A DNA stretch of 64,000 bases from Terebella lapidaria. Its lineage: Eukaryota; Annelida; Polychaeta; Terebellida; Terebellidae. A program made the position numbers and the translations under genes. The DNA is taken from the NCBI GenBank assembly GCA_949152475.1, contig OX424560.1:43106719-43170718 (forward strand). The letters are read 5' to 3'. Numbering within the stretch: position 1 is the stretch's first letter; every line of letters begins with the position of its first letter. Below are positions 22,542-33,313 of the stretch, one piece after another. A model generated the notes under the pieces. It ran no database searches. It saw only the letters and a list, made by a program, of their open reading frames with translations, and was not told the DNA's origin.

Positions 22542-22631
22542 TACATGTATCAGTTCAGATAACTTCAATAATCTATTCAATCAAATTACATGTATCAGTT
22601 CAGATAACTTCAATAATCTATTCAATCAAAT
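22542..22631. repeat. Perfect 45-bp direct repeat, two units
   Basis: Units 22,542-22,586 and 22,587-22,631 contain TACATGTATCAGTTCAGATA and appear identical. They lie about 300 bp upstream of the Helentron start codon. Confidence 0.85.
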
Positions 22632-22950
22632 TTTCGTCCAAAACTTGATTGAAATCAATTGATGCAATTGATAAATTTATCAATTTGCAACAATATCACT
22701 GTTTGCATAGAAATTCAATTTTGCAATAAATTTTGTTTCTGTCAATCAAATGCAAACAGACAAATTTGTACTCAAATCAATTGCAGATTCTGTGTACACA
22801 ATGATGTCCAAACTTTGAATACACAAGAATGAATCTGTTTTCTTTTGTTATCACCACGTCAACTCCCCTGATGTGGTTAGGATCAGGATCAATGCAATAA
22901 CTTTGTCTTTGACTTTGTTTTTGTCTTTGTCAATGTTTTTTTCAAGAACA

Positions 22951-23014
22951 GGTTGTGACAAGGGAGAGCCCGTGGAAGCCTATATTAGCACTTCTAGCTC
23001 TATTTGTCACAACC
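22951..23014. other. 64-nt hairpin 1 upstream of the Helentron
   Basis: GGTTGTGACAA pairs with TTGTCACAACC, and inside it AGAGC pairs with GCTCT. The loop contains CGTGGAAGCCTATATTAGCA. A near-copy follows 11 bp later with compensating stem changes. Confidence 0.8.
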
Positions 23015-23025
23015 GAGAAATGACA

Positions 23026-23089
23026 GGTTTTGACAGGCAGGAGCCCGTGGAAGCCTATATTAGCACTTCTGGCTCAATCTGTCAAAACC
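23026..23089. other. 64-nt hairpin 2, same loop, compensated stem
   Basis: GGTTTTGACAG pairs with CTGTCAAAACC, and GAGCC with GGCTC. Relative to hairpin 1, a G-C pair became T-A and an A-T pair became G-C in the outer stem, with both sides changed each time, while the apical sequence is nearly unchanged. Confidence 0.8.
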
Positions 23090-26000
23090 AAAAAAAAAGC
23101 AAAAAAGCTGCACCAGGCTGTCGTCAGACAAAGACTCCTGCAATTAAACAAAATCAATTGTTAGCATTTGGAATTCTTTTTATCTCAATGTTTAAGAAAA
23201 CAAAATCACAAAACATTTACTTGATTTGATAGTAATTTGAGAATTGTAATTGGTACATAGTCCAGGCTAACTAACAAGATTGACTGATAAAAATCCATAA
23301 TGCCAATACAATCAGTTTTGTGGTAATAATGTGCATTTTTCCTACACGGCAAGCCCAGGAGGTGCAGGAGGCAGACAGCAGGAACACCCCAGCTCAGAAC
23401 AGCACGACAAATGACACACAGTCTGAAACAGATACAAAAAGTTCATGGTATATACATTTCAAAAAATAGTATACAATGTACATACATTGTGTCAGAAATT
23501 CAAATGTGAAAATATTTAAATCGTTGTGACAAGTATTGCGCCAACATCAATGGCGAGTATTGTTACACATACTCACCAAGCAGGCAGAACTTCAACGATC
23601 GGTGAGTCACACCTGAAAAATAAGCAAATTAAATTTCAGCATGTACAATACTCATTTACACATGTCTACTTTACTTCGCCGAGGTTTATCAAGAGATAAC
23701 CCTGACTTCATATGTACATAGTAAATGCATGCAAGATTTTCTATACTCCTATATAACTACAAGCTGCGTACGGCCGCCAATGCGTTCAAGCTGCTTATCA
23801 CGATTCTTAATCGGCTAACTACAGGTCCACTCGGTCAAGTAAGTCAAGAAAATTGATAGGGGATTTAAATTGTTACTGGTGTAAATGTGTGGCAAATCTC
23901 GTTATTTTCTTTTATATCGAAGCGCAAAGTTCGACGAGCATCGAAAGACAACCATGAAATATATAATGTTACATCTTCGAAGTAACATCAAAACATATAA
24001 GACTGCAATTAGGATACAATGAAAGCTATTGTGACATTTAGAGAGGATACGATCGTCAATTGTATCTCCTCATCACGCCCATATCACAGCTCATTAGATA
24101 TATTCAGATTTCACTCTGAATCATACTCAATTCAACTTGGATGCATTACCACATCGGCTACAGGTAAAATACAGTAAAACTACTGTTATAAGATTTGCTT
24201 TTTTTGGTTCCTCTAGTTCTTTCAAGCGTACATAATAGTGTACATAAAGTAGTTCAAACCCCCAGAAGACCTGATCTGTCAGGGTAATAATACAACACTA
24301 TTTTTTCAGGAATCAATCATCCTGGCGTGTTTGGCTACATGTACGCGTTGAAGTACTAGTATATTGCAAATATGATGTGAAGTTATATGAAAGATCTCAT
24401 TGATCTGAGCAAAATGGTCTTTACGGTATATCAATATCACTATCCGTTCGAAAGTTACAGCCATTTGAAACTGCCATCCCGGCACTACATTACAGAAGCC
24501 ACTTGAAAAGTTTTAGCAGCTCATTAGTATGCAAATTAGATGTTAATGAGAAATCATGATGGGGGACAAATGAGGGCAACACATTTTAATTAGGATATTT
24601 TAAGCCATGATATAACGATTCTTATTGAAGGATTTGACGATCTGACTAGTGCATATTATTATGTACCATGCATAGTCAATATCCACAAAACATATACTGT
24701 TGCTATGGCTACCAGTCGTTCCCTATAGCCGTAGTTATCAATTGCCGCCATAAATTGCTTCTTTCCAGTGTTCAATACTAACATAGACGCTACCTGTAAC
24801 ATTTTACGCCATACATCTATTTAAATCAGCTCAACAGTCAGTATTTCACTGATCATCCAAGGTCACAAGGCTTGTGTTTTGGACTTAATACTAGCCTTAA
24901 CAACCACGCGGCTAAATCAATCAATTGGTTACCATGGTAACCAAGATTTGCATGCATTCACTGACTATTCCTACTAGACAATATATACCGTATGTCTGTT
25001 GATGACCCAATATGAACATAAAAGGCTCAATTTTTACTCAAGACAATCTGTCAATGATGTCACTCATCTCATTTGCATACTTATTAGGTGAGAGATTGTT
25101 TCAAGACTATCAGGAGCAATTTGCTGGAGATTTTCTCTTTAAATAGCTGTAACCTTTGAACAAATTTTAATATCAACATTCTGTCAAGACTATCCTTTCA
25201 GCTCAATGGGTGGCTTCAAATGAGCTGACATCATATTTTCGTGATTTATACTCTTTAATATTAGTCAATACAAAATCAGGTCAACGTCCAACAATCCTGG
25301 ACAGGTGTCAAATGAACACGGCAATGTTGACCTTACCTTGATAACATGTCACATAACCTTAGTCAAAATTCTACAAAAATCGGGTCAACGTCCAACAGTC
25401 ATGGACATGAACACAAAATGTTGACCCTACAATAATAGCTCTACATTATAACAACAATGACAATGACAATTCTGGCGATGGTGAAAGACTCGCATCAGGT
25501 TGTCCAGGTTCTCCAGGAGACTCCACCTAGGATGCTTTGCAGCGCTCCTAGGCTCATCAGCAGCTCTTGCTCTCTGTCGACAGCCCATAGGTCAGGGGAA
25601 TCCTCTCAGACACCCTCGCGGCTTGCCTCCCTCATCACAGGCGGCCACACTCCCTAGGACACAAACAAAAAATCTCCTGTTAGCTGCTGCCATCTACTGT
25701 ACCCCAACTTTTGGCATCAAAATGTAATGGGTGCAAAAAGGCCACGTTGATGGTTCGTGATATAGTTAATTATGTCAAAAGCAGATGGTAACAACTCTTC
25801 ATGAGGATAAACAAGAAAACATTCGTTAGCACGACATGCATTTCAAGTACACAAGCAATGTAAATTTTGGTAAACTTTAACAGCAAGAAGACAAAGTAGA
25901 TCAGATCATAGTTACTGTTGATAACACAAAACTGCCGATAGACTTGATATTACTTTAAACTGTTACAATCGACAATGTATAAATTTGAATCAGTTATAAA

Positions 26001-26640
26001 CACATGAGAATTACGATACGACAAAAATCACACCTTGTCAGTCGAGACACGTCAGCTGGGAACTCCTCAATCATCATGCGAGGTAGGTCTTGGAATTGTC
26101 TAGTATGAAAAGCATTCAACATTCTATAAATCACATAGAAAATATTTATATATACGCAGAAACAAATCTATCAAAATTATTTGACTATATCTCAGTTAGC
26201 ACTTCATAAAATTGCAACTTAATCCAACATAATCATTCGAAATTGTCAGTTATACTATCTCTGAAGCCATAATACTGATACGAAAATATACTTGTTATAA
26301 ATCTATTTATCGTCTGCTAGAATAAAACAGCCAACGCTTTACTCAAAGAATGTCTATCGTAACATACAAAGCATTTAGACTTACTGCCTGACACACTAAA
26401 ATACATGAAACCATATCAAACCTTTTTAAACTTTGTTGAATGAGAACGCAGTAGAATCCATCACGTGGTCATCGATCAACTCCTGATGCAGACATGTCGG
26501 TATGCCAACCACGCACTTTCTCGTTCTCGTTGAAGGAAGAACAAGTGTGGAGAGTACATTGTGATGAATATCGGGTCAAGTGTGATCGTCGAAATAACAA
26601 CACAGCACCATGTCATACCCATATACGTTATAGCAGTGTT
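23090..26640. other. Unassigned interval with weak minus-strand exon-like signals
   Basis: No gene could be built. On the minus strand two segments have good splice-site context: 26,034-26,099 (acceptor CATACTAG, donor AAG|GTGTGA, open frame reading QFQDLPRMMIEEFPADVSR) and 23,577-23,612 (acceptor TTATTTTTCAG, donor CTTG|GTGAGT). A GC-rich patch at 25,480-25,665 also starts after a good acceptor on the minus strand, but every frame there hits a stop. It could be a non-coding or decayed transcript, or chance. Confidence 0.25.
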
Positions 26641-26651
26641 ATATACTAACA

Positions 26652-26776
26652 GGCCCAAGTATCATACACTGCGCCTTCTTCTATATTCAATAAGGATTAA
26701 AAAGGTGACAGACGGATTAAATGGCATGCATTCAGTGGACGAGTAGTATTAAGGCGCAGTGTATGATACTTGGGCC
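26652..26776. mobile_element. 125-bp TIR element (MITE), copy 1
   Basis: Terminal inverted repeats begin GGCCCAAGTATCATACACTG and run about 25 bp, perfectly matched at the other end. Flanks are TACTAACA and TACTAAGA (six identical bases, or eight with one mismatch). It is non-coding. TSD length suggests a hAT-like or another superfamily with 6-8 bp duplications; the assignment is open. Confidence 0.85.
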
Positions 26777-26784
26777 TACTAAGA

Positions 26785-27177
26785 TTATATGCTTATATAA
26801 CATTATCTGCAACGTTTAATACTCCACAACCATTTAAACAATTTTTACCATATTTACCATGAAAACATGTCTCACCCCCATGACAATCCATAGGTGTTGA
26901 GCTTTAACACAACCAAATGCACACTCAAAATAACAAAAGAATTCAAGCAAAATTGTGACCTGTAGCACAATTATGAGAAATCTCTAGGTATGTGGGCAGT
27001 TATGTTGACGTGGCGTAACATGACCAAAATCACAGTATCAATTTAAATTTCATTCGATTGAAATTGACATTTAAAAATCTGGAAGGCCTTTGAAATTTTA
27101 ATATATCAAATGAAACACACAAAACAGCTGTTTCACAGTCACAGTTTATTTCAATTTCAAACAGAATAATATTCCTT
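26785..27177. other. No gene seen
   Basis: AT-rich sequence between the two small TIR elements. Nothing else is supported. Confidence 0.5.
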
Positions 27178-27185
27178 GCATTTGG

Positions 27186-27285
27186 GGCCCAAGTATCATA
27201 TCCTGCACCTTCCTCTATACTCAATAAGAATTCAAAATGTGACAGACGGATTAAATGGCTAGGCGCAGTGTTTGATACTTGGGCC
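27186..27285. mobile_element. 100-bp TIR element (MITE), copy 2
   Basis: Same termini as the element at 26,652 but diverged and shorter (100 bp). It shares the internal phrase GTGACAGACGGATTAAATGG. Flanks are GCATTTGG and GCATTTTG, again six identical bases or eight with one mismatch. Confidence 0.82.
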
Positions 27286-27293
27286 GCATTTTG

Positions 27294-29151
27294 AATTAAA
27301 TTTTATACTCGGATTTTGTAAACCTGTTCAAATACGTATTTACCCAGATATAACGATGTCACGAGTTTTTATCGATGGCATATATATCTAAAAAACGTAA
27401 ATAGCTGGCAGATGATCTGCCTTGATGTTAAATTTCGGCACAAATTTGATCAAATTCAGCGAATTGATACGGTTATAATAATGAAAAGTAATGCCAATTA
27501 TTGTGGTATATTAGAACTAGAAAATACATTCAGAATTTGTCTACGATGGCGTGTTTTCGCATAAACAATACCCATTGTTTTCGAGTAAAGAATATAGTAC
27601 ATTGTTAACTCATAGTAAATAATTGCTTGCACGCAAACATATATTCTTTACGGAGAAACAAGTGGTATTATTTACAGGAATACAAAAGGTAATCTTTGTG
27701 CGGAGACATGTGCTATTCTTTACGCAAAAACAATGATTCTTTACACAAAAACAAATCTTTATGCGTACATAAAGGGTCACAGGGAAAAGAAAGCATGGCA
27801 GATAGAAGCCACCGTAGTATTTCATAATATGGATGTCAAAAATACTCAAACTCAGGACAAGGCAACATATGTGAACAGGTCATAGTTAAACCAAGTAGAT
27901 CTAGGCCTCGATAGGGGTTAGATCTACATGTACAATTTAGTGGGCAATCTCATTCCCAGCTGATTTCCTATGGGCCTGTTAGTTAAGATCCGTAGAGACA
28001 ATTGGTTGTGATAGGAAATTGTTACTATGACACATCATTTGTTCTTTTTATCTGTGATTATCATTTCGTGTCACTGATAAACCCATCATTACACCTATCA
28101 TTGATTATCATGGAGAAACATGATTGCCCACTAAATTTAACATGTGCTCCGAGGCCTATATGACAACAGCTGCATACATCAATGTGCCTTCAAACAAGTC
28201 TAGAAGATCTACCAATCATAAACTAAAAAACTAAAATGCCCAAGTTAATGTTGTACATGCAAGCCGCAACGGTTTCCCCACGGCCAGTAGGTGTGTGCAT
28301 CAGAGTGAGATAGGCCTAGTCATGTACCGTCCGGTATTGCTGGCATGGTGACCAGTAATCTGACACGCAGTGATGGAGGGGAAGGGGGTGGCTTGAACGC
28401 ACTGGCAGCCAAGCGGTCGCTCACGGCAAAGATTAATCACGCGTTCACGGCCAATTTGACAAAATTTCCGCACACAAGTTTGACAGGAAAATCCGCATAT
28501 TCTGCTGAAAATATACCACAAATATAGTCCTGATTTAGATGGATACCATCCTGCTGATAATATGAGCAAATAACAGCTACAAACAAATGGTAATTATCCC
28601 AATATTATGAAGATTTTCCAGAGATAAAAATCTTTCATTCGTACCGAAAGAACGCTGAAGGAGATCTAGCAATGACACGGACGGCATCATGTTTCGGGAT
28701 GTATGCTTGTCGAATGTCAGAAGCTACTCTTGACATTCTGTAGCCAGACGCCTTACTCTTGTGCCGAAAGAGCTGTATTCTATTTGTCATAATATTTTTT
28801 CACTGAATACTTATATGTTTCAAAGTGAGGCGTAACTACAGTCCGTGAACCAGCCGTGAACAGCACCTTTGAACACACACCAAGCATATTTGACGAAACA
28901 TTATACCCCCCGTGAATGAGTCGTTTAAAAAAAACGGCAGTGTTGTTGCATAATAAAACCGAGCATCGTGAAAACTACGACATGGTCTGCTTTTTCTTGT
29001 GATAAATGTGACCATGTCGGTTTTTTTCACGTGAAATATCCGAGCGACTATGTCGCTTTTTTCATGGTTGGTACATTCGGAATATGAAAATATTAAGCTG
29101 ATTAGCCCCATCAGTGGCTCTCTCCAACCTAGAAATCAGTGGGGGCGGTTG
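27294..29151. other. Unassigned non-coding interval
   Basis: No gene could be supported. Around 27,560-27,780 the phrase ATTCTTTACG-CAAAAACA recurs in degenerate form. A GC-richer patch at 28,340-28,490 has short open frames on both strands without recognisable similarity. The segment 28,960-29,070 holds CATGGTC/CATGTCG-type short repeats. Confidence 0.4.
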
Positions 29152-30912
29152 GAGGAGCAACAATTAAGTCAGCCTTTGTTACAAATCTGGGACTGCACCT
29201 GCCTCACGCTTTTTGGCTCTTTTTTTAGGACATCCAGTACCATCATTATACATAATATTGGTTTTATCCACGAAATTTTTTTTGCAGTGTGCTTTGATAT
29301 ATTATGAATATACACTGTTGAATTAATATCATGTGGTACGAATATGGCGTGCAAAACGGTCGTCCCCACTGTCCTGTAATACCAGTATGGCATGCCGAAA
29401 TGACTATCACCATCTGCATGAAGTCATTAGATAGTTCTCCAAAGATGCAAGACCATGATAGGGAAGTTTCCACGTTGTAGTAAGGAGTATTTATAACAGT
29501 GTTATATTTTAGGGTGTTCTGATATTGCCATGATCAAAATTTTGTGCTGTTAGTAGTACATATTATTTTGATACACACATTGACTAGATGTTTTGAATGA
29601 GTCAGTCTCAAATGCCGGTCTTGTTCAGGAAATGTCATTAATGTGTAAATTCTGTGTGAATGTTTTACATGTAAACAGATGTGTAAATTATTTCGTCAAG
29701 TGTTGGCCTATGGCCGATTTTTTGTATGTTTGTTTGTTTGTGTGCGCTCTACAGGCCACAGTTCTCATTGGAAATTCATGGAATTTGATAGAAAGGTTTT
29801 AGGCTGAAACAGGAAGGTCCCAGACTCTTTGTTAAGCTCAAGGTCAAATAACAAGGTCAAGGTCATGAAAACACGTAAGTGGCCACAACTCTTGTTCTAA
29901 TCGTCGTAGAGACTTCAAATCAAGTGCATATTGTAGATATACTCGAGTTCTATCTTCCGTGACCTTGACCTTGAACTTTGACCTTGACCTTGAGAAGTTC
30001 GCCTGAGGTCGAAGTCAAGGTCAAGTACGAAGGTCAGCGCAGCATATCGAGTAGTATATCGTTGGAAAGGTCTTAAGCCCCTGATTCCAGTGATATCTCA
30101 TTTTTGGCGCTGCGACGTAAACTGACGTCACAATGACGTATTAAACGTCAATAATCCGAAATTTCAAAATGTCATAACATCGTCAATAGTGTATGGAATC
30201 CCTTGAAACTTATTATGCATTTTGACAGCATTGACCTCTACGAACTGAAGTACAAAGGTCAAAGGTCAAGGTCAAGGTCATCGAAATCCCAGAAAAACAC
30301 GTTTTCTGTAATAGCATCCGTTTGAATCATCGTGGGCTCATGAAATGTGAACCATGTCATTTAGAAGGGGTATGGCAATCAGATAAATATGTCAATTCCA
30401 TGATTGACCTCGAACTTTGTCTATAATCTGACAAAACTTAATCAGAATCCTATGAGTTTTTTGGATTTTACAGATATTTTTTATGTTTTCATGGCTCCAA
30501 TTTTCACACATTTACTGAACATTAATTTTAAAGAATTTCCTTACAGTCAGTTGCAGTGTTATTTCTAGTTTATGGTCCACTTTTCACATTTGGAATAACT
30601 TGAAAACTCGCCGAGATATCAAAGTAGAAAGAGCAGTGGGGTGAATTTGATTCTCAATCCGTTCAGATGCTAATAAGCTGTAGAAACGATTACCCCCTGT
30701 GGACATGTCCCCTTCTAAATATACACACTCGGTTGCGAAGTAGTACAGTATATCATATATGTATCCAAGTGCACATCTCAAACAACATTTCTTTTGTTTT
30801 TTGACTCAGAGGTGTCCAACTGGTATGATAAAGTCTAAAACTCATGTCTAAATACAGTCTGGGTCAAGCAACAGGCCACTTTATATCAGAAATTTTGGGC
30901 ATGACGAACCGG
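29152..30912. repeat. Third copy of the opening repeats, mosaic of 1-569 and 2,900-4,092
   Basis: Bases 29,152-29,720 equal 1-569. From there it continues as 2,900-4,092 (also 6,893-8,085), nearly identical. Relative to the first locus it lacks the 2.3 kb holding array A. The similarity stops sharply after ATGACGAACCGG at 30,912. Confidence 0.92.
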
Positions 30913-31745
30913 CATAGCAACCGGCCCCATTCCCGGTTTTTAGCAGTAATCTGTCTCATGACCAAAGATCCTGTGCATGCACCAGATATGCGTGGCAACA
31001 AAATCACTCCCATCATAAGCAAAATTGCATGCTTCACTCTTTTGTCTTTTCACACTCTAGCGTCCACAATTTTTGTGCTAGCATCCCCAAACTTTTTTGA
31101 TGTACAGCTATCCGCACTGTAACGGCACTGCACGTTTTTGAAGAAAGTTACTTCATTGATAACGTCACTAAAAATTCTTGAAATCTCGTAAAATCCCTAT
31201 CTTTAACAAGGGGCAAATTTTCAAAAATTCACACATCAGTCAATTTTATAGCAGTACCTCTGAAATTCAGTTCATTGATATATGTTGATATTGTCCATGA
31301 AATTGCAAAATTTTACTTGGATCGGTTGAACGTCAATGACGTCACGACGTAAAACGTTAATGTTCTAAATAGGGCTATAAATCGGAAAGTATTTGTCGTA
31401 CAGAGAAGCGGATTGCACCTTTGGAAAGCTCGTTGAATTCTGGTTTAGGAGGGTGCTGTCCGATACTTTTCCGCCATGATAGATTTTTCGCTATGACGTC
31501 ATAAACGTAAGGCCGGTCATATCAATTTTTCGACATTTCAGCAAACATTCAAACCTACACCGTGCACTCAAATTTGAAGGTATTGGACTGTGATTATGAG
31601 AACATATGTGGAATATTAATACCCAGCCATATGCCGAGTTTCAACATGCTAGGTGCAACGTCAATGACGTCATGACGTAAAACGTCAATTTTCAAAATGG
31701 AGCTATATTATATATTGTAAAGTATTCGTCATACACAGAAGCGGA
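30913..31745. repeat. Diverged array B, two units
   Basis: AACGTCAATGACGTC occurs at about 31,329 and 31,660 with the surrounding array B phrases (TCCGATACTTTTCCGCC, GGGCTATA). The left part (31,040-31,320) is a diverged match to 4,330-4,600. No gene. Confidence 0.85.
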
Positions 31746-31851
31746 TTGTGTGGGAAGATTCATGGCTGGCAGAGGAGGATCCCGTACTCTTTATCGAGCT
31801 GAAGGTCACATCTCATAGGACAAGGTCAGGATCGGTTCAGTAAACATTTCG

Positions 31852-31905
31852 TCAAGCTTACGACCTATGGTCGCTGGTTTGTCTGTCTGTCTGTCAGCGC
31901 GCATA
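31852..31905 (+). other. Terminal-type hairpin CGACC-TAT-GGTCG plus TCTG run
   Basis: ATTTCGTCAAGCTTA precedes the hairpin at 31,861-31,873, and a TTTGTCTG-type microsatellite follows. It has the same layout as 552, 2,883 and 29,703, but the stem is CGACC/GGTCG in place of TGGCC/GGCCG. Confidence 0.65.
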
Positions 31906-32830
31906 TCTCAAAGGAGAATGGTCCGATCAACATGAAACTTATAGGGATGAAGCGGTATCTCAGTGGCTCGGTCCTCCTCAAATCTGGTCAAAATCGGACA
32001 AAAATGTAAAAATCAATAATTGACCATAACTCCGGTTCTATTCAAGATAAATTTTTCTAACTAATTTTGTATTTTTCTATGGCCAATTCCTGATCATCTG
32101 ATATATGGCCCGTGGTCGTACGACCAAAACTCTCCATTATCGCCCGATGTCGAAAAATTGGGGGTCACGGTTTCAATTTTTTTTGGCCAGCGACGTTTCA
32201 GTCCAAATGTCTGCGCTCATAACTCAAAGGCAAACGACCCGATCGATTTGAAATTTATAGGGCAAGAGTGCTATGGTGCTGGCTCATTCCCTTCAGAATT
32301 TCGGATGAAAACGGTTGCCATGGCAACGGAAAAAAGAAAATCACATAATTGGCTTTAACTCCGGTTCTACTCGATATTAATTTTTCCAACTATTTTTGTA
32401 TTTTTCTTTGGCCATTTCCCGATCGTATGGTGTACGACCGATGGTCGTACGACGAAAACTCTCCATTATCGCCCGATGTCGAAAAATTGGGGGTCACGAT
32501 TTCAGTTATTTTTGGCCAGCGACGTTTCAGTGCAAATGTCTGCGCTCATAACTCAAAGGCAAACGGTTCGATAGATTTGAAATTTATAGGGCTGGAGTGC
32601 TATGGTAATGGCTCAGTCACTTTCAAATTTTGCCAAAATCGGGTGAAAACGGTTGCCATGGCAACTGAAAAAATAAAATCACATAATTGACTATAACTCC
32701 GGTTCTAATCAATATTAAATGTTCAACCTATTTTTGTATTTTTCTTTGGCCAATTCCCAATCGTATGGCGTACAACCGATGGTCTTAAGACCAAAACTCT
32801 CAATTATCGCCTAATTTTAGTGACTAAATC
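31906..32830. repeat. Tandem array C, about three units of 329 bp
   Basis: GGGGGTCACG recurs at about 32,160 and 32,489. The units contain AACTCCGGTTCTA, GGTCGTACGACC and CGAAAAATTGGGGGTCACG, which align with the array A unit. Array C is therefore an older or separate branch of the same monomer. Confidence 0.85.
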
Positions 32831-33308
32831 TGAAGGGCGAGGGTCTGCAATCTCTGATTGTCTCGTTTGCATTTGGCCTACTGGACATACCAGCACTTGC
32901 CACAAGTTTTCAATTATTATGTTGCCGTATCAAGCGTTTTTCCATTTTTGCAATAGCTTATGTACTATCTATGTAGTGTGGAATGTTTATGCAAAATTTC
33001 GAGTGCATTTGATACAAGAAAGCCCTGTTTCAGAGAAGATCAAAACGGGAGTGGTGATGGGTGATGAAACGGTGACACACACAAAAAAAAAAAACGGTCG
33101 GAACACACGTCTCCTGTGGCTATTATTGCTTATAACTTATTACAGTAACCATACTTGGGTACACGGGTGTCATATTCTTTCCAACTGGCCCCGGGCCCTC
33201 CTAATTAGCCACAATTGAATGGTCTGCTCTGGCTCCAAGTCGGACTTTCAGAAATGTAAACAAAGCAAAATTCTCCAAAAAAAAAAAAAAAAACATCATA
33301 GAGGAAGA
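32831..33308. other. No gene seen; two A-runs
   Basis: Contains A-runs near 33,079 and 33,274. Short open frames are present, but none has recognisable similarity. Confidence 0.5.
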
Positions 33309-33313
33309 GCTCT

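Larger units (their letters stand above)
13497..23089 (-). mobile_element. Helentron-class Helitron, boundaries provisional
   Basis: A rolling-circle DNA transposon built around the intact reading frame at 15,717-22,244. OTU protease and AP-endonuclease-like domains next to Rep and helicase mark the Helentron (Helitron2-like) branch. The ends were not proven. The outer limits given here are the twin palindromic motifs at 13,497 and the paired 64-nt hairpins at 22,951-23,089. The interior 3' side (13.6-15.7 kb) is AT-rich with degenerate repeats and an AAT microsatellite. Confidence 0.5.

Noticed and set aside
22951-23089. Known self-cleaving ribozyme (hammerhead)
   Set aside because: The hammerhead core CTGATGA with GAAA is absent.
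22873-23229. 118-residue plus-strand frame with EPVEAYISTS twice
   Set aside because: The repeated peptide is the by-product of the two 64-nt hairpins, whose paired substitutions preserve structure and not protein.
30844-33218. Several plus-strand frames of 66-132 residues
   Set aside because: They fall in diverged arrays B and C or adjoining A-runs, with no recognisable domain.
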